Source: JAMQKA01 sp043951865 (GTDB lineage Bacteria; Bacteroidota; Rhodothermia; Balneolales; Balneolaceae). Taken from it: a stretch of 64,000 bases of DNA. This document shows, in pieces, positions 7,206-17,202 of the stretch. The stretch spans positions 1-64,000 of the forward strand of contig NZ_JBINJF010000001.1 of the NCBI RefSeq assembly GCF_043951865.1, in the 5' to 3' direction. The notes beneath the pieces were generated by a model. That model had not been told where the DNA came from. It searched no databases and worked only from the letters and a program-made list of their open reading frames with translations. The first letter of the stretch is position 1; the number at the start of each line of letters is the position of its first letter. Made by a program: the position numbers and the translations under genes.

Positions 7206-10200
7206 ATGGAAAAACAGAAACGTGTATACAGTCTTCGCACCCTGTTAGCTGTAGCCGGGGGACTCCTCTGCCTGCTTTTACTCCTCGAGGGGTGGCTCTA
7301 CCATATCAAGCCCTACCCACCAACCGAGAATATCAGCTACAAAAGCAGCCTGACCGAAGCGGTTGACCGTTATAACGAACGGCACAACCAGCTACTGGAT
7401 CGAAGTCAGTCCCTTGCAGAACAACTCGAAGCCCAATTGCAGGCCGGGGCCAACCGGCAGGCCCTTTACCAGCTCGTAAAACAGTATTCATCCTTTTGGG
7501 GAACAACGCTTTTTAACGATGCCGGTGTGCCCCAGGTCTGGAGCGGATTTTCGCTATCCAGCTATCCCGGCGAGTTTATTCCCGCTTCTGCCGGAGACGG
7601 GCCGTTTGTGGATGTGATCAAACAGAATAACGTTATCTCCTTTTTGTGTCGCATTCCTTTTGCCGTGGAAGACAGCAGTGGTGCGGTCGAATATGAACTG
7701 TTGACAACCCAGAGAATCAGGCAGACCAACGCCCTGCCTATAGGTGAGAGCCATGAATTTGACCTGCTTGCCGAACAAGAGCTCTCGCTGCAGTACCCGG
7801 CTGAACTCTCTTTTTTTGAGACTTTCCCCGACTCTGCACTCGGATTCCGCGTGTTGTCTACCCAAAGCCGGGATTCAGTCGGGGTAGCCTACATTCCGCC
7901 CGGCATATACGGGCAAACAGATCAGCAGTGGCAAGAAAAAGCCTGGTTTTGGCGATCTCTTCTGGGCGTCATTGCCTATATCGCGATCATGATACTGCTG
8001 TATCGCCGGCTGAGCCCCCGTCGCTCGTGGAGTGCGGCCGCCCTCCGCCTTTTAATTATTGTAGGATCATGGCTCCTGTTCAGGGCCCTCCATATTCCTG
8101 AACAATGGTTCCTCAACATTTCCGAAAACGGGGGCTCCTCTCAGCTGAATATTATACTGCTGGCCCGGGAGAGTATATTCCTTTTTTTGACTGCAGAAGC
8201 CGTTGTGCGTTCGCTATACCATAAAATTGAATCATTCGATGACTCCAACTTTATACGCACCATGTTCAGTGCGGCGGTGTTTGGTCTTGCCGGGGTTGGA
8301 TTTATAACGGGCATCATATATGAAAGCTACCGCTTGCTGATCCAGATCGATATTTCGCTCTTTGATCTGCAAATCTTTCCTTCACTTGAAACATTTGTTG
8401 TCTACATCAGCCTGGCCCTGCTGTTTTATGCCGTTATCTATGCACTGGCCGGACTGGGATATGTTCTGTTAAAAGTGGAATCCGGGCCCTACAAGCTGGT
8501 GTTGATCATCGCATTTTTCAGTTTTTTTATCGGGCTGATGTTCCTGCAGTTATACCTGCCCGACGCCATCTCGTTAAACTGGGCCACCTGGTTATCGCTT
8601 GCCATATTTACCGGGGTGTTGGTTATTTCCGCATTCCGTGCCCGATTTTCCTATTTTCCCGCTTCTTTTTCTGTAATAAGAGCCACGACCCTGGGAACCT
8701 TCCTTGTTACACTGGCCTGTTATCCTGTCCTGCAAAATGCGCAGTTTGTGAGAATGGACAACGATTTGCTCGAACGCGTCCGTTCCTATCATGGCAAGGA
8801 AGATACGACGGCCCGGCAGGCAACCCGGCAGATGCTTGTCACCCTCGAAAATCACTTCAGGGGTACCACCCCCAGTGACCTGGGTGAACGCATCCCGTTC
8901 CTGCAATCGAGATTTACGCAGACAATTGAACAGGCGCTGACTCCCCGGCTCAGGAGCTACTCGTTCAACGTTCAGCTGATCAGGCCATCCGGAGAACTAA
9001 TTGCGGATTACTCCACCGATTTAAACGCCCCAAACTGGACAACAGTTTTTGACATGAGTGACCTGTCGGCGGTCACTGAAATCGAACGGATCAGCAAGTC
9101 CAACAACCGACCCATCGTTCAATTGCCGGAATTGGAAAACAGCGATCGCTACGAAACCTTCTACCGTGGGTGGATCCCCATTTTCAGCCCTGACAGCGAC
9201 GAGCAGATCGCCTGGATCCTTTGTTCGGTCTACCGCGAACATCCCGACTTCAACAAGCCGATCCGTGCCGTGCTCGCCTCGCTCACTTATACCAACTGGG
9301 ATGACTCCTACGTAGTCCTTGAATACCAGGAAGGGGCGCTTGTCCATACCGCCAAGCATGGGTTGGCTGGTCATTTCCCTCGTTTTCATACGCTCCGGGA
9401 TGCCGAACTGAACGCCCTGTCCTCAGACTCCGTACTCTTCTACTCAAGCAGCGAATTCCAGCAGACCTACCGCAACGTACTGGTTCAGACCGGCCGGGAT
9501 AGCGTGCTGAAGGGCAACAGCGTGTACCCAAATACCAACAACAAGCTCTTTGCCTTCTTCCGGTTCAGTTTTTCTGTGCTTCTTGTCGGGCTGATTTTTA
9601 TCCCTCTTTACCTCCTGGTTACTGCTGGAAGAGCGGCCCTGAGACACTCTAATCAACGATTTGAATACCGGATCTTTGACAGCTTCCTGATTGCCACCCT
9701 CTTGTTTCTCGGCTTGCTGATCGCTACCACGCATTACGCCATTCACACCCAGAATAAAGAAATTGTACGCCAGGACCTGTTTGAAAAGCTAGACAAGCTG
9801 GCTACCGCAGCTCAAACCAATATCGATTCCATCGATCGTATTGGTTTGAGCACCAGTTTTTCGATGCAGCCCCTGGTAGCCCCGTTAAACGTGGATGCCG
9901 CCTACTACAAAGACAAACTGCTGGCGGAATCTACCACGCCCCAGATCTATCAACAAAATTTATTGCCCTCTGTGCTGCCCTTTGATGTATACAACGATCT
10001 GTACCTGCGTCAGAAAAGCCAGGTTACCGGTACTGTTCAGCTGGCTTCACAAAATTTGCTTATCGGCTACCAATCCCTGCTTTCGGAAGAGGGCGATCCC
10101 GTTGGGGCTGTAGCCATTCCCACGTTCCTGGAGTCACCGAAATATGACCAGCAGCTCCTGGAGACCACCAGCTACCTTGTTGTCTTTTACCTGTTCACGT

Positions 10201-11090
10201 TTGGAATTTTCATCCTCGCCACCACGATGATTGCCAAACGCGTGACCCAGCCCCTGCGCTCCATCCAGGAGGGACTCAACAAGATTTCAGAAGGCAAGCT
10301 GGACACAAAAATTCCCGTCAAGTCGGAGGATGAGATCGGGTTGCTGGCCGGGGCCTACAACGAAATGGTGGAACGACTCAAAGAGGTGCGCAACGAGCTG
10401 GCTATCGCCGAGCGCGAAGCGGCCTGGAAAGAGATGGCCCAGCAGGTGGCCCACGAAATAAAGAACCCGCTCACGCCGATGAAGCTCAATATTCAACACC
10501 TGGAGCGCCAACTGGCCAACGGCACGCAGGATCTCGACCAGCTTACCTCCAGCATAAAAAAAATAACGGGGAACCTGACCGAACAGATTCAAACCCTCAA
10601 CAACATAGCCTCCGATTTTTCCAAATTCTCCAAACCGATAGACCAGGAATTCTCCAGGATCGATGTAAACTCTATTCTGCACTCTGTGGCTGACCTCTAC
10701 CAGCAGGATGAGAAAACCCAGATCGAAATGCAGCTTACCGGCTACTCAATCCACGTAAGCGGCGTGGCGGACGAACTCAGGCGCGTATTCATAAACCTCG
10801 TAAAAAACGCTTTTGAGGCGATGCCGGACGGCGGAGGCAGAATTACCATAAAAAGCTATATCAGGCAAGGCAGTGCATTCATTGAGATCGAGGACAACGG
10901 GAACGGCATTTCCGAAGAGGACAAGTCCAAAATATTTGTTCCAAATTTTTCCACCAAATCCAGCGGAACCGGGCTGGGATTGGCGATCAGTAAAAAAATT
11001 ATTGAGGCACACGACGGCTCCATCACCTTTGCCTCGATTGAGGGCAGGGGGACCACCTTTGTAATCAAACTCCCGCTCTGGAAAAAATAA
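7206..11090 (+). CDS. Large NtrY-like sensor histidine kinase
   Basis: This 1294-aa multi-pass membrane kinase has a first helix at about 13-34 and a large extracytoplasmic domain to about 245. Roughly eight hydrophobic segments follow between 248 and 510, then a second external region (about 520-790), three more helices, and a HAMP domain near 1008-1060 (RVTQPLRSIQEGL). The HisKA domain has the H-box VAHEIKNPLTPMKL with His1083. The ATPase domain has the N-box INLVKNAFEAMPDGG, G1 EDNGNGIS and G2 GTGLGLAISKK. The C-terminal architecture resembles NtrY-type kinases, but no response regulator lies next to it, so its partner and signal are unknown. It is 37 bp after the dehydrogenase. Confidence 0.9.
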   Translation: MEKQKRVYSLRTLLAVAGGLLCLLLLLEGWLYHIKPYPPTENISYKSSLTEAVDRYNERHNQLLDRSQSLAEQLEAQLQAGANRQALYQLVKQYSSFWGTTLFNDAGVPQVWSGFSLSSYPGEFIPASAGDGPFVDVIKQNNVISFLCRIPFAVEDSSGAVEYELLTTQRIRQTNALPIGESHEFDLLAEQELSLQYPAELSFFETFPDSALGFRVLSTQSRDSVGVAYIPPGIYGQTDQQWQEKAWFWRSLLGVIAYIAIMILLYRRLSPRRSWSAAALRLLIIVGSWLLFRALHIPEQWFLNISENGGSSQLNIILLARESIFLFLTAEAVVRSLYHKIESFDDSNFIRTMFSAAVFGLAGVGFITGIIYESYRLLIQIDISLFDLQIFPSLETFVVYISLALLFYAVIYALAGLGYVLLKVESGPYKLVLIIAFFSFFIGLMFLQLYLPDAISLNWATWLSLAIFTGVLVISAFRARFSYFPASFSVIRATTLGTFLVTLACYPVLQNAQFVRMDNDLLERVRSYHGKEDTTARQATRQMLVTLENHFRGTTPSDLGERIPFLQSRFTQTIEQALTPRLRSYSFNVQLIRPSGELIADYSTDLNAPNWTTVFDMSDLSAVTEIERISKSNNRPIVQLPELENSDRYETFYRGWIPIFSPDSDEQIAWILCSVYREHPDFNKPIRAVLASLTYTNWDDSYVVLEYQEGALVHTAKHGLAGHFPRFHTLRDAELNALSSDSVLFYSSSEFQQTYRNVLVQTGRDSVLKGNSVYPNTNNKLFAFFRFSFSVLLVGLIFIPLYLLVTAGRAALRHSNQRFEYRIFDSFLIATLLFLGLLIATTHYAIHTQNKEIVRQDLFEKLDKLATAAQTNIDSIDRIGLSTSFSMQPLVAPLNVDAAYYKDKLLAESTTPQIYQQNLLPSVLPFDVYNDLYLRQKSQVTGTVQLASQNLLIGYQSLLSEEGDPVGAVAIPTFLESPKYDQQLLETTSYLVVFYLFTFGIFILATTMIAKRVTQPLRSIQEGLNKISEGKLDTKIPVKSEDEIGLLAGAYNEMVERLKEVRNELAIAEREAAWKEMAQQVAHEIKNPLTPMKLNIQHLERQLANGTQDLDQLTSSIKKITGNLTEQIQTLNNIASDFSKFSKPIDQEFSRIDVNSILHSVADLYQQDEKTQIEMQLTGYSIHVSGVADELRRVFINLVKNAFEAMPDGGGRITIKSYIRQGSAFIEIEDNGNGISEEDKSKIFVPNFSTKSSGTGLGLAISKKIIEAHDGSITFASIEGRGTTFVIKLPLWKK

Positions 11091-11266
11091 CGGGCTCATT
11101 TCCCCTTCTACAACAGGGACCTCATTGGGCACACCACCAACATTCGATTGCACATTTATACTGAAAAACTCCGTGTCCTCCAGTTAAATTTCCCCGATCC
11201 TTCCTTTTTCGCTCTGATATTCCTACCATGTGCGTTCGTTAAAACTGCACAGCTTTCCGTGATATT

Positions 11267-12613
11267 TTGATCTCTTCAATCTGGCCAAATCAACAGAATT
11301 TAAGGAGTGAAGTCTCCAAAACGCTCATGATCGGGGGACCGGTCATCATAGCGCAGCTTCTGCAAATGTCAATGAATTTTGTGGATACTGTCATGGCCGG
11401 GAATCTCTCCGCACAAGACCTGGCAGCCATTGCGGTTGGGGGAGCCATCTATTTCCCCTTCATTATGCTGGCAGCGGGCGTGCTCATGGCCCTCACTCCT
11501 ATTGTAGCTCAACTGAGGGGCGCCCGGAATTTCGGTGATATCGGGCGAAATGTGCGGCAGGGATTGTGGCTCAGCCAAATACTGGCACTCCCTTTTTTCT
11601 TTATCATCCGGAACCTGGGCGTATTAATGTCCCTGATGAATGTCACCCCGGAAATAATCCCCGTAGCCCTCGGTTATCTCGACGCCATCTCCTGGGGGGT
11701 GTTTCCCATCTTCGCCTATATGGCTCTTCGTTTTTTTAGTGAAGGACTCTCCATTACCCGGCCGGGCATGTACTTTGCCCTGGTGGGCGTATTTGTAAAT
11801 ATCGCGGGCAACTACGTGTTGATGTATGGCAAGCTCGGGTTCCCGGAAATGGGTGCCGTTGGCTGCGGTTATGCTTCCTCGCTGGTTGCATTTGTGATGT
11901 TTGGCTGCATGCTCCTATTTACTGCCACATTTGATACCTTCAAACGGTTTGAACTGTTCAGTTCTTTCAAGCTGCCCGAGTGGAGCTACCTGAAAGAGGT
12001 GTTATCGGTAGGAGTGCCCATCGGGATAAGCTCGGCGATGGAGGTTACCATGTTTGCGGTCGTCAGCCTGCTGATGGGAACGCTGGGGACGCATACGGTA
12101 GCCGGGCACCAGATCGCCATCAATTTTGCAGCCATGACCTTCATGGTTCCCCTCGGGCTTGCCACGGCCATCACCACGCGGGTGGGTAATGCGGCCGGCG
12201 CCCGCTCCTTTGCCGAGGCTCGCAAACGCGGGCTCCTCGGGGTGGGGATGTGCGTCATCTTCATGAGCTTTACGGCCCTTCTCATGTTCACTTTTCCGGA
12301 GCTTATTACCGGAATCTACACTGATGATTCTTCAGTCCAGTCTGTTGCCGTGGAACTTCTTTACATGGCTGCCATCTTCCAGATCTCTGATGGTCTGCAA
12401 GTCGGTGGATTTGGTGCCCTGCGTGGACTCAAAGACACCAAAATACCGATGTACGTAAACCTCATCTCCTACTGGATTGTGGGGCTTCCACTCGGCTACT
12501 ACCTGGGCATCATACAGCAAATTGGTCCCCAGGGACTGTGGATGGGGCTCATCGCCGGGCTCAGTATTGCGGGCATCCTGCACAACCTGCGGTTTCACTA
12601 TCTCACAAAATAG
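11267..12613 (+). CDS. MATE family efflux transporter
   Basis: The 448-aa product has the 12-helix length and layout of MATE (multi-antimicrobial extrusion) transporters, which expel drugs or metabolites using Na+ or H+. Helix 1 (TLMIGGPVIIAQLLQMSMNFVDTVMAG) is typical, and the repeat equivalent in the second half is VLSVGVPIGISSAMEVTMFAVVSLLMG. The conserved VAGHQIAINFAAMTFMVPLGLATAITTRVGNAAGA segment is also present. The chosen start is a TTG at 11267; an ATG at 11327 would cut into the first helix. It does not appear to be in an operon with its neighbours. Confidence 0.93.
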   Translation: MISSIWPNQQNLRSEVSKTLMIGGPVIIAQLLQMSMNFVDTVMAGNLSAQDLAAIAVGGAIYFPFIMLAAGVLMALTPIVAQLRGARNFGDIGRNVRQGLWLSQILALPFFFIIRNLGVLMSLMNVTPEIIPVALGYLDAISWGVFPIFAYMALRFFSEGLSITRPGMYFALVGVFVNIAGNYVLMYGKLGFPEMGAVGCGYASSLVAFVMFGCMLLFTATFDTFKRFELFSSFKLPEWSYLKEVLSVGVPIGISSAMEVTMFAVVSLLMGTLGTHTVAGHQIAINFAAMTFMVPLGLATAITTRVGNAAGARSFAEARKRGLLGVGMCVIFMSFTALLMFTFPELITGIYTDDSSVQSVAVELLYMAAIFQISDGLQVGGFGALRGLKDTKIPMYVNLISYWIVGLPLGYYLGIIQQIGPQGLWMGLIAGLSIAGILHNLRFHYLTK

Positions 12614-12724
12614 CACCTGGAGAGAACCTTCCATGCCAATGTTTCGTTAAAAGCCTATGTATTCCTATACTAAATTAATGTGGCAGGTGGTAAAAATTAC
12701 ATAACCCAGGGTTATCTAACGTTG

Positions 12725-12766
12725 ACGAGTAAGTAGTAATCATTTGATAAACCCGATCTTACTCGT
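12725..12766. repeat. Inverted repeat upstream of the polyketide synthase gene
   Basis: ACGAGTAAG (12725-12733) and CTTACTCGT (12758-12766) are exact reverse complements separated by 24 nt, about 26 bp before the start codon at 12793. It could be an operator or an mRNA leader hairpin. The flanking sequence is rich in TTACT repeats, so chance is not excluded. Confidence 0.45.
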
Positions 12767-12792
12767 TACTTATTACTTCTTATCCAATCAAT

Positions 12793-13902
12793 ATGGCTGC
12801 ATTTATCCAGAATATTGCTACCACGGTACCCGAACAAATTTATCAACAGGATTTTCTGCGCGATAAAATGAAGGAGTATGTGGATGGGGATCGGGTCACG
12901 CGCAGTATCATCCACCGCATCTACTCCCAGTCAGGCATCGACAAGCGACATACCGTAGTTAATGATTTCAATGCCAACGGAGATCCACGCCTTTTCTTTC
13001 AGCAAGATGGATCTTTGGCGGCACCCTCTACCGGCACGCGGAATCAGCTGTATACCAAACACGCCAAAAAGTTGTTTGTGGATGTGGCCCGTTCACTGAT
13101 CGGGGAAAACCCGCAGCTACAGGCCGGTGACATCACGCATGTGATAACGGTTTCCTGCACCGGTTTTTTCGCGCCGGGACCCGGCTACGAAATTGTCAAA
13201 CAGCTTCAGCTGAATCCTTCAACGCAGCGTTTTCACCTGGGATTTATGGGATGTTTTGCCGCCTTTCCGGCCCTCAAGATGGCAAAGTCATTTTGTGAGG
13301 CACAGGAAAACGCAGTGGTCATGATCATCTGCCTGGAACTTTGTACCCTCCATTTTCAGCGGTCACAAGATACCGACAACCTGATCTCTGCTTCTGTTTT
13401 TGCCGACGGTGGAGCCGGTGCCATTGTCAGTGCCCGTTCTCCACGAAAAGAGGAAACCACTTTTGAGATAGATAATTTTGCAACCTCCATCATTGAGCAG
13501 AGTGAGAAGGATATGGCGTGGACCATCGGGGACACCGGGTTTGACATGATCCTTTCAACCTATGTCCCGGAGCTTATTGAATCGAACCTGCGTTCTTCTC
13601 TGGAACCCCTGCTGAAGACCTATAACATCGATCTGCAACAGATCGACCATTGGGCGATCCACCCCGGGGGCCGCGCTATCCTGGACAAGGTGGAACAGAA
13701 CCTCGGAATCCGGCCGACACAACTAGCCTCCTCCCGATCGGTACTGGCCGAATACGGCAACATGAGCAGCGCCACGATTTTATTTGTACTCAAGCACCTG
13801 CTGGAACAACCGATGCAGCAAGAGAAGGAATCAGTGCTTGGCATGGCCTTTGGCCCCGGACTGACGGTAGAAAGCGGACTTTTCCTCAAACAGAAGGGAT
13901 AG
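12793..13902 (+). CDS. Type III polyketide synthase (chalcone/stilbene synthase family)
   Basis: This 369-aa protein is a type III PKS, a homodimeric enzyme that extends an acyl-CoA starter with malonyl-CoA and cyclises the chain. The full catalytic triad is visible: Cys122 in VSCTGFFAPGPG, His290 in HWAIHPGGRAILD and Asn323 in YGNMSSATILF. The C-terminal GMAFGPGLTVES is the family signature GFGPGLTVE. The starter unit and product (pyrone, resorcinol or naphthol type) cannot be read from the sequence. It is followed 7 bp later by a methyltransferase and then by a monooxygenase, so the product is probably methylated and hydroxylated. Confidence 0.93.
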   Translation: MAAFIQNIATTVPEQIYQQDFLRDKMKEYVDGDRVTRSIIHRIYSQSGIDKRHTVVNDFNANGDPRLFFQQDGSLAAPSTGTRNQLYTKHAKKLFVDVARSLIGENPQLQAGDITHVITVSCTGFFAPGPGYEIVKQLQLNPSTQRFHLGFMGCFAAFPALKMAKSFCEAQENAVVMIICLELCTLHFQRSQDTDNLISASVFADGGAGAIVSARSPRKEETTFEIDNFATSIIEQSEKDMAWTIGDTGFDMILSTYVPELIESNLRSSLEPLLKTYNIDLQQIDHWAIHPGGRAILDKVEQNLGIRPTQLASSRSVLAEYGNMSSATILFVLKHLLEQPMQQEKESVLGMAFGPGLTVESGLFLKQKG

Positions 13903-13909
13903 AGAAAAC

Positions 13910-14608
13910 ATGCCGCTATATCTCAAGGAACGAGACCTGCATACCCAAGAACGGATGGATGACCCCCTGTGCGATCGTGATACACTCTTCAATACCTACC
14001 GGCAGTTTCGCCTCATCAACCGGCTTGTTTCCCGGTGGAAGTCTATCTATAAAAAGTACATTCGCCCTTATGCCCTTTCGCACGGGCGTTCATGCAGCAT
14101 CCTGGATATCGGTTTTGGCGGCGGAGATATCCCGATAACACTCGCCAGGTGGTGCGCCAACGACAATATCACCCCACGGATCGTTGCCATCGAAACCGAT
14201 GACCGTGCGTTCGAATTTGTCCGGGAGCTCAATGCCCCCGACACGGTCTCCTTTCGGCTGGCTTCCTCCACTGCGATGGCAGCACGAAAAGTGCGCTATG
14301 ATTTCGTCATTTCCAACCACCTGCTCCACCACCTGGAAGCGAACCAGGTGCGAACGGTACTCCACGAGGCCCGTATATTGTGCAGACACAGGGTGTTGTT
14401 TAACGATATCAAACGCAGTGATATCGGGTACCTCCTGTTCAACCTGCTTTCTCGTCCCCTGTTCAGGAACTCTTTTATCACCGAAGATGGCCTGACCTCG
14501 ATAAAGCGAAGTTATACCCATAAAGAGCTGGAAAAAAGTGTGCCTGAGGGATGGCAGGTGCATTCTCTTTTTCCCTATCGGCTGCTTCTGACTTATGAGC
14601 ATGAATAA
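13910..14608 (+). CDS. Class I SAM-dependent methyltransferase, polyketide cluster
   Basis: This 232-aa protein contains a Rossmann-type AdoMet-binding motif I, SILDIGFGGGDIPITLARWC near 63-82, with motif II acidic residue in IVAIETDD. A later motif YDFVISNHLLHHLEANQV is typical of small-molecule and ubiquinone/menaquinone-like methyltransferases. The C-terminus includes FNLLSRPLFRNSFITEDGL. It lies between the type III PKS (7 bp) and the FAD monooxygenase (14-bp overlap), so it most likely methylates the PKS product. The substrate is inferred from context only. Confidence 0.88.
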   Translation: MPLYLKERDLHTQERMDDPLCDRDTLFNTYRQFRLINRLVSRWKSIYKKYIRPYALSHGRSCSILDIGFGGGDIPITLARWCANDNITPRIVAIETDDRAFEFVRELNAPDTVSFRLASSTAMAARKVRYDFVISNHLLHHLEANQVRTVLHEARILCRHRVLFNDIKRSDIGYLLFNLLSRPLFRNSFITEDGLTSIKRSYTHKELEKSVPEGWQVHSLFPYRLLLTYEHE

Positions 14609-15776
14609 ACTCAACAAAGCGTACCCGGTTGCCATAGTCGGTGGAGGTCCCGTCGGGCTGTTCCTGGCCATCTTACTTCGCCTTCGGAATATCGATTGTG
14701 TTGTCCTTGAAAAACGAACTTCGCGGATCACCCACTCCCGGTCACTGGGTATACATCCCGTTTCACTGGAGCTGATGGAAGAAATCGGCCTGGCAAATCC
14801 ACTGATCGAGGAGGGAATCAAGATCAGGCGGGGAATGGCATGGAGTGATCACAAAAAATTAGGCGTACTCTCGTTCGAAAGCTGCCCGGGCCCATATCGC
14901 TTTGTACTCTCCCTGCCGCAGTACAAAACCGAACAGCTGCTGGAAAATAAACTAAACAACATTGATCCCCGGTGCCTGGTCCGCGGAGCCCGGCTAGCGG
15001 GACTCAAACAGAACCGAACCTCCGTTGATCTTTCCATCCAGTCAGAGGGGCGTGGCGGGCAGTCCTGTTCAATACGCTGCAATTTGCTGGTGGGCTGCGA
15101 TGGCAACAACAGTTTTGTCCGAAACGCGGCGGGGTTCTCCTTCGATGGCAAGCAGTATCCCGATACCTATGTCATGGGAGACTTCTCTGACAACACCGAC
15201 CTGGGAAATGCCGCCGGAATATTTCTCCACAGCGCCGGCTTAATCGAAAGTTTCCCGCTGGGACGGGAGCGGCGCCGCTGGGTGGTAAAAACGGATCATT
15301 TTATCCCATCGCCGGATCGAACGACGCTCGAAACCATGATACGGCGGCGGATCAACCATGAGCTGAGTGGTACGACCAATTACATGCTAAGCAGTTTTGG
15401 AGTCCAAAAATATCTCGCCAACCCGATGGCCAACCGCCGCATTTTTCTGGCAGGAGATGCCGCCCACATTATCAGTCCCATAGGCGGGCAGGGCATGAAC
15501 CTGGGCTGGTTCGATGCCCACGCCCTGTCCGGTCACCTGAAAAAAATGATTACCGGCAAGGCAGATCCTGCTGAACAGGGTGAACAATACAGTGCATCCA
15601 GGAGAAGAGCGGCCCGGAAGGCGGCCCGGCGTGCCGAGCTCAACATGCGGCTTGGGAGGAGTTCACTATTTCCGTATCCCAAAAACGGATTGGTTTGGCT
15701 GATGCTTAACACCCCACTCAAACGGCTGATGGCACAGGTGTTTACGATGCGCGGGCTGGATAAGTGGCCCATTTAA
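14595..15776 (+). CDS. FAD-dependent monooxygenase, polyketide cluster
   Basis: This 393-aa protein belongs to the FAD-binding (PF01494-like) aromatic hydroxylase group. The N-terminal dinucleotide motif is VAIVGGGPVGLFLAILLR near 13-30, followed by LEKR. The DG-type motif NLLVGCDGNNSFVRNAAG lies near 156-173 and the second FAD motif RRIFLAGDAAHIISPIGGQGMNLGWFDA near 281-308. It overlaps the methyltransferase gene by 14 bp. The likely role is hydroxylation of an aromatic polyketide or quinone; the true substrate is unknown. Confidence 0.9.
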   Translation: MSMNKLNKAYPVAIVGGGPVGLFLAILLRLRNIDCVVLEKRTSRITHSRSLGIHPVSLELMEEIGLANPLIEEGIKIRRGMAWSDHKKLGVLSFESCPGPYRFVLSLPQYKTEQLLENKLNNIDPRCLVRGARLAGLKQNRTSVDLSIQSEGRGGQSCSIRCNLLVGCDGNNSFVRNAAGFSFDGKQYPDTYVMGDFSDNTDLGNAAGIFLHSAGLIESFPLGRERRRWVVKTDHFIPSPDRTTLETMIRRRINHELSGTTNYMLSSFGVQKYLANPMANRRIFLAGDAAHIISPIGGQGMNLGWFDAHALSGHLKKMITGKADPAEQGEQYSASRRRAARKAARRAELNMRLGRSSLFPYPKNGLVWLMLNTPLKRLMAQVFTMRGLDKWPI

Positions 15777-15831
15777 CATGGTTTGAGCGACCAGAACTGT
15801 GAACATAGTTAAGCAGAAGAATACATCGTGA

Positions 15832-17010
15832 TCAGCCTTCGGCGGGAAAAGACATATGGAAATGAGATCCCTGATCCTGGTTTTCAAATTCAAGGTTTCC
15901 ATCCAGCTTTTTTAGCATCACATCAATAATCCACATCCCGATTGTTTTACTGCTCCTCACTTCAAAATCATCGGGCAGGCCCACGCCATTGTCAGAGATG
16001 CTCAGGTTGACCTCTTCAGATTCTTTATACAGGTCGACCGTTACTTTTCCGTGGTCAAGATCCTTGAACCCGTGTTTAAAAATATTAACCAGCAGCTCAT
16101 TTAGGACGATCCCGCAGAGTAACGCCTTATTGGCAGAAATATGGATATTTTCGGCCTTCAGGTCTATGGCAATATCTTTTGGCATGTCGCCCAGTGTTCT
16201 CTCAATCTGCTCCGTCAGTTGTCTAAGATAAAACCCCAGCTCAATATCTTTAAACAGCCCCTTTTCACAAAGCAGGTCATGCACCCTCATCATCGACTGA
16301 ATGCGGGTGTAGGTCGTCTGCAGCACCTCCTTGGCATCCGCATCTGTTACCGAAGGCAGTTCCATCTCGATAAGACCCGCGATAACACTCAGGTTGTTCT
16401 TGATCCGGTGATGCGTCTCGGTCAGCATTACCTCTTTCTCCTTTAGCCGGGAGTGGAGGCGTTCGATCTGGCGGGACCGCTCGATCGCTACCGTAACATG
16501 AGAGGCGAGGGCCTGGAAAACCGGGATATCGTGCGGCGTAAACTCTTCATTTTGGCGCCGGTTGATCGCCTGCAATACCCCGATCACTTCATCATCCTTG
16601 GAGATAAGCGGTACACACAGGATGTTCCTGGTATTGAAATCCTCTGCCAGATCTCCCCAGAACACCTCCGACTCCTCCACATTGTTCGACAGGAACGGCT
16701 CCCTGTTTTCCACCACCCAGCCCCCGACTCCCTTGTGCTTGGGAATGCTTTTGCCCTTGATCTCCTCTTTTACCGGGCCGGTCGGCAAGCTGACGAACAG
16801 TTCCCCGGTACTCTGGTCGAGCAGCATAAGCGAGCTGGCTTCTGTACGCATAACGATACGAGTGGCCTCCATGCTCTCGGCAAGAAGTGATTTCAACTCG
16901 ACGGTGCGGTTTATCCCCTCAATCGTTTCCAGCAGTAACTGTAAACTCTCTCTGGGTTGATCCTGTAGATCTATTTTTTGAAAAGCCTGGCTATCGAGTT
17001 CCTTTTCCAT
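15832..17010 (-). CDS. GAF domain sensor histidine kinase (HisKA_2 type)
   Basis: This 392-aa protein has no membrane segment and is probably cytoplasmic. A GAF domain spans about 40-180 (TEASSLMLLDQSTGELFVSL ... ILCVPLISKDDEVIGVLQAINR). A HisKA_2 phosphoacceptor region follows with THHRIKNNLSVIAGLIEME (His200/His201). The ATPase domain has N-box LLCGIVLNELLVNIFKHGF and G1 SISDNGVGLPDDFE. The C-terminal SKTIGMWIIDVMLKKLDG is the HisKA_2-type G2 region, close to PdtaS-like kinases that usually signal to RNA-binding ANTAR regulators. No response regulator is adjacent. The gene is convergent with the polyketide cluster. Confidence 0.9.
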   Translation of the reverse strand: MEKELDSQAFQKIDLQDQPRESLQLLLETIEGINRTVELKSLLAESMEATRIVMRTEASSLMLLDQSTGELFVSLPTGPVKEEIKGKSIPKHKGVGGWVVENREPFLSNNVEESEVFWGDLAEDFNTRNILCVPLISKDDEVIGVLQAINRRQNEEFTPHDIPVFQALASHVTVAIERSRQIERLHSRLKEKEVMLTETHHRIKNNLSVIAGLIEMELPSVTDADAKEVLQTTYTRIQSMMRVHDLLCEKGLFKDIELGFYLRQLTEQIERTLGDMPKDIAIDLKAENIHISANKALLCGIVLNELLVNIFKHGFKDLDHGKVTVDLYKESEEVNLSISDNGVGLPDDFEVRSSKTIGMWIIDVMLKKLDGNLEFENQDQGSHFHMSFPAEG

Positions 17011-17149
17011 ACTTTTTCCCGCTAGGTTGCCGTAAGGTAAATGATTTCGTATTAAAAGATCCTACCAATAAAACAATCTAAAAAAACCCGGTAAAACCTA
17101 AAAATATCAAGTACTTATAAAAATACTAATAATAGATGAAAGCTTTAAA

Positions 17150-17180
17150 AAAGCCCGGCTTTGACTGGCCGGGCCTTGCA
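17150..17180 (-). terminator. Rho-independent terminator of acnA
   Basis: On the minus strand GCCCGGC (17168-17174) pairs with GCCGGGC (17153-17159) around an 8-nt loop, and the 3' arm is followed by TTTTTTA. It lies about 30 bp after the acnA stop codon. Confidence 0.88.
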
Positions 17181-17202
17181 AATATACCGTATTACGCCTT
17201 AA

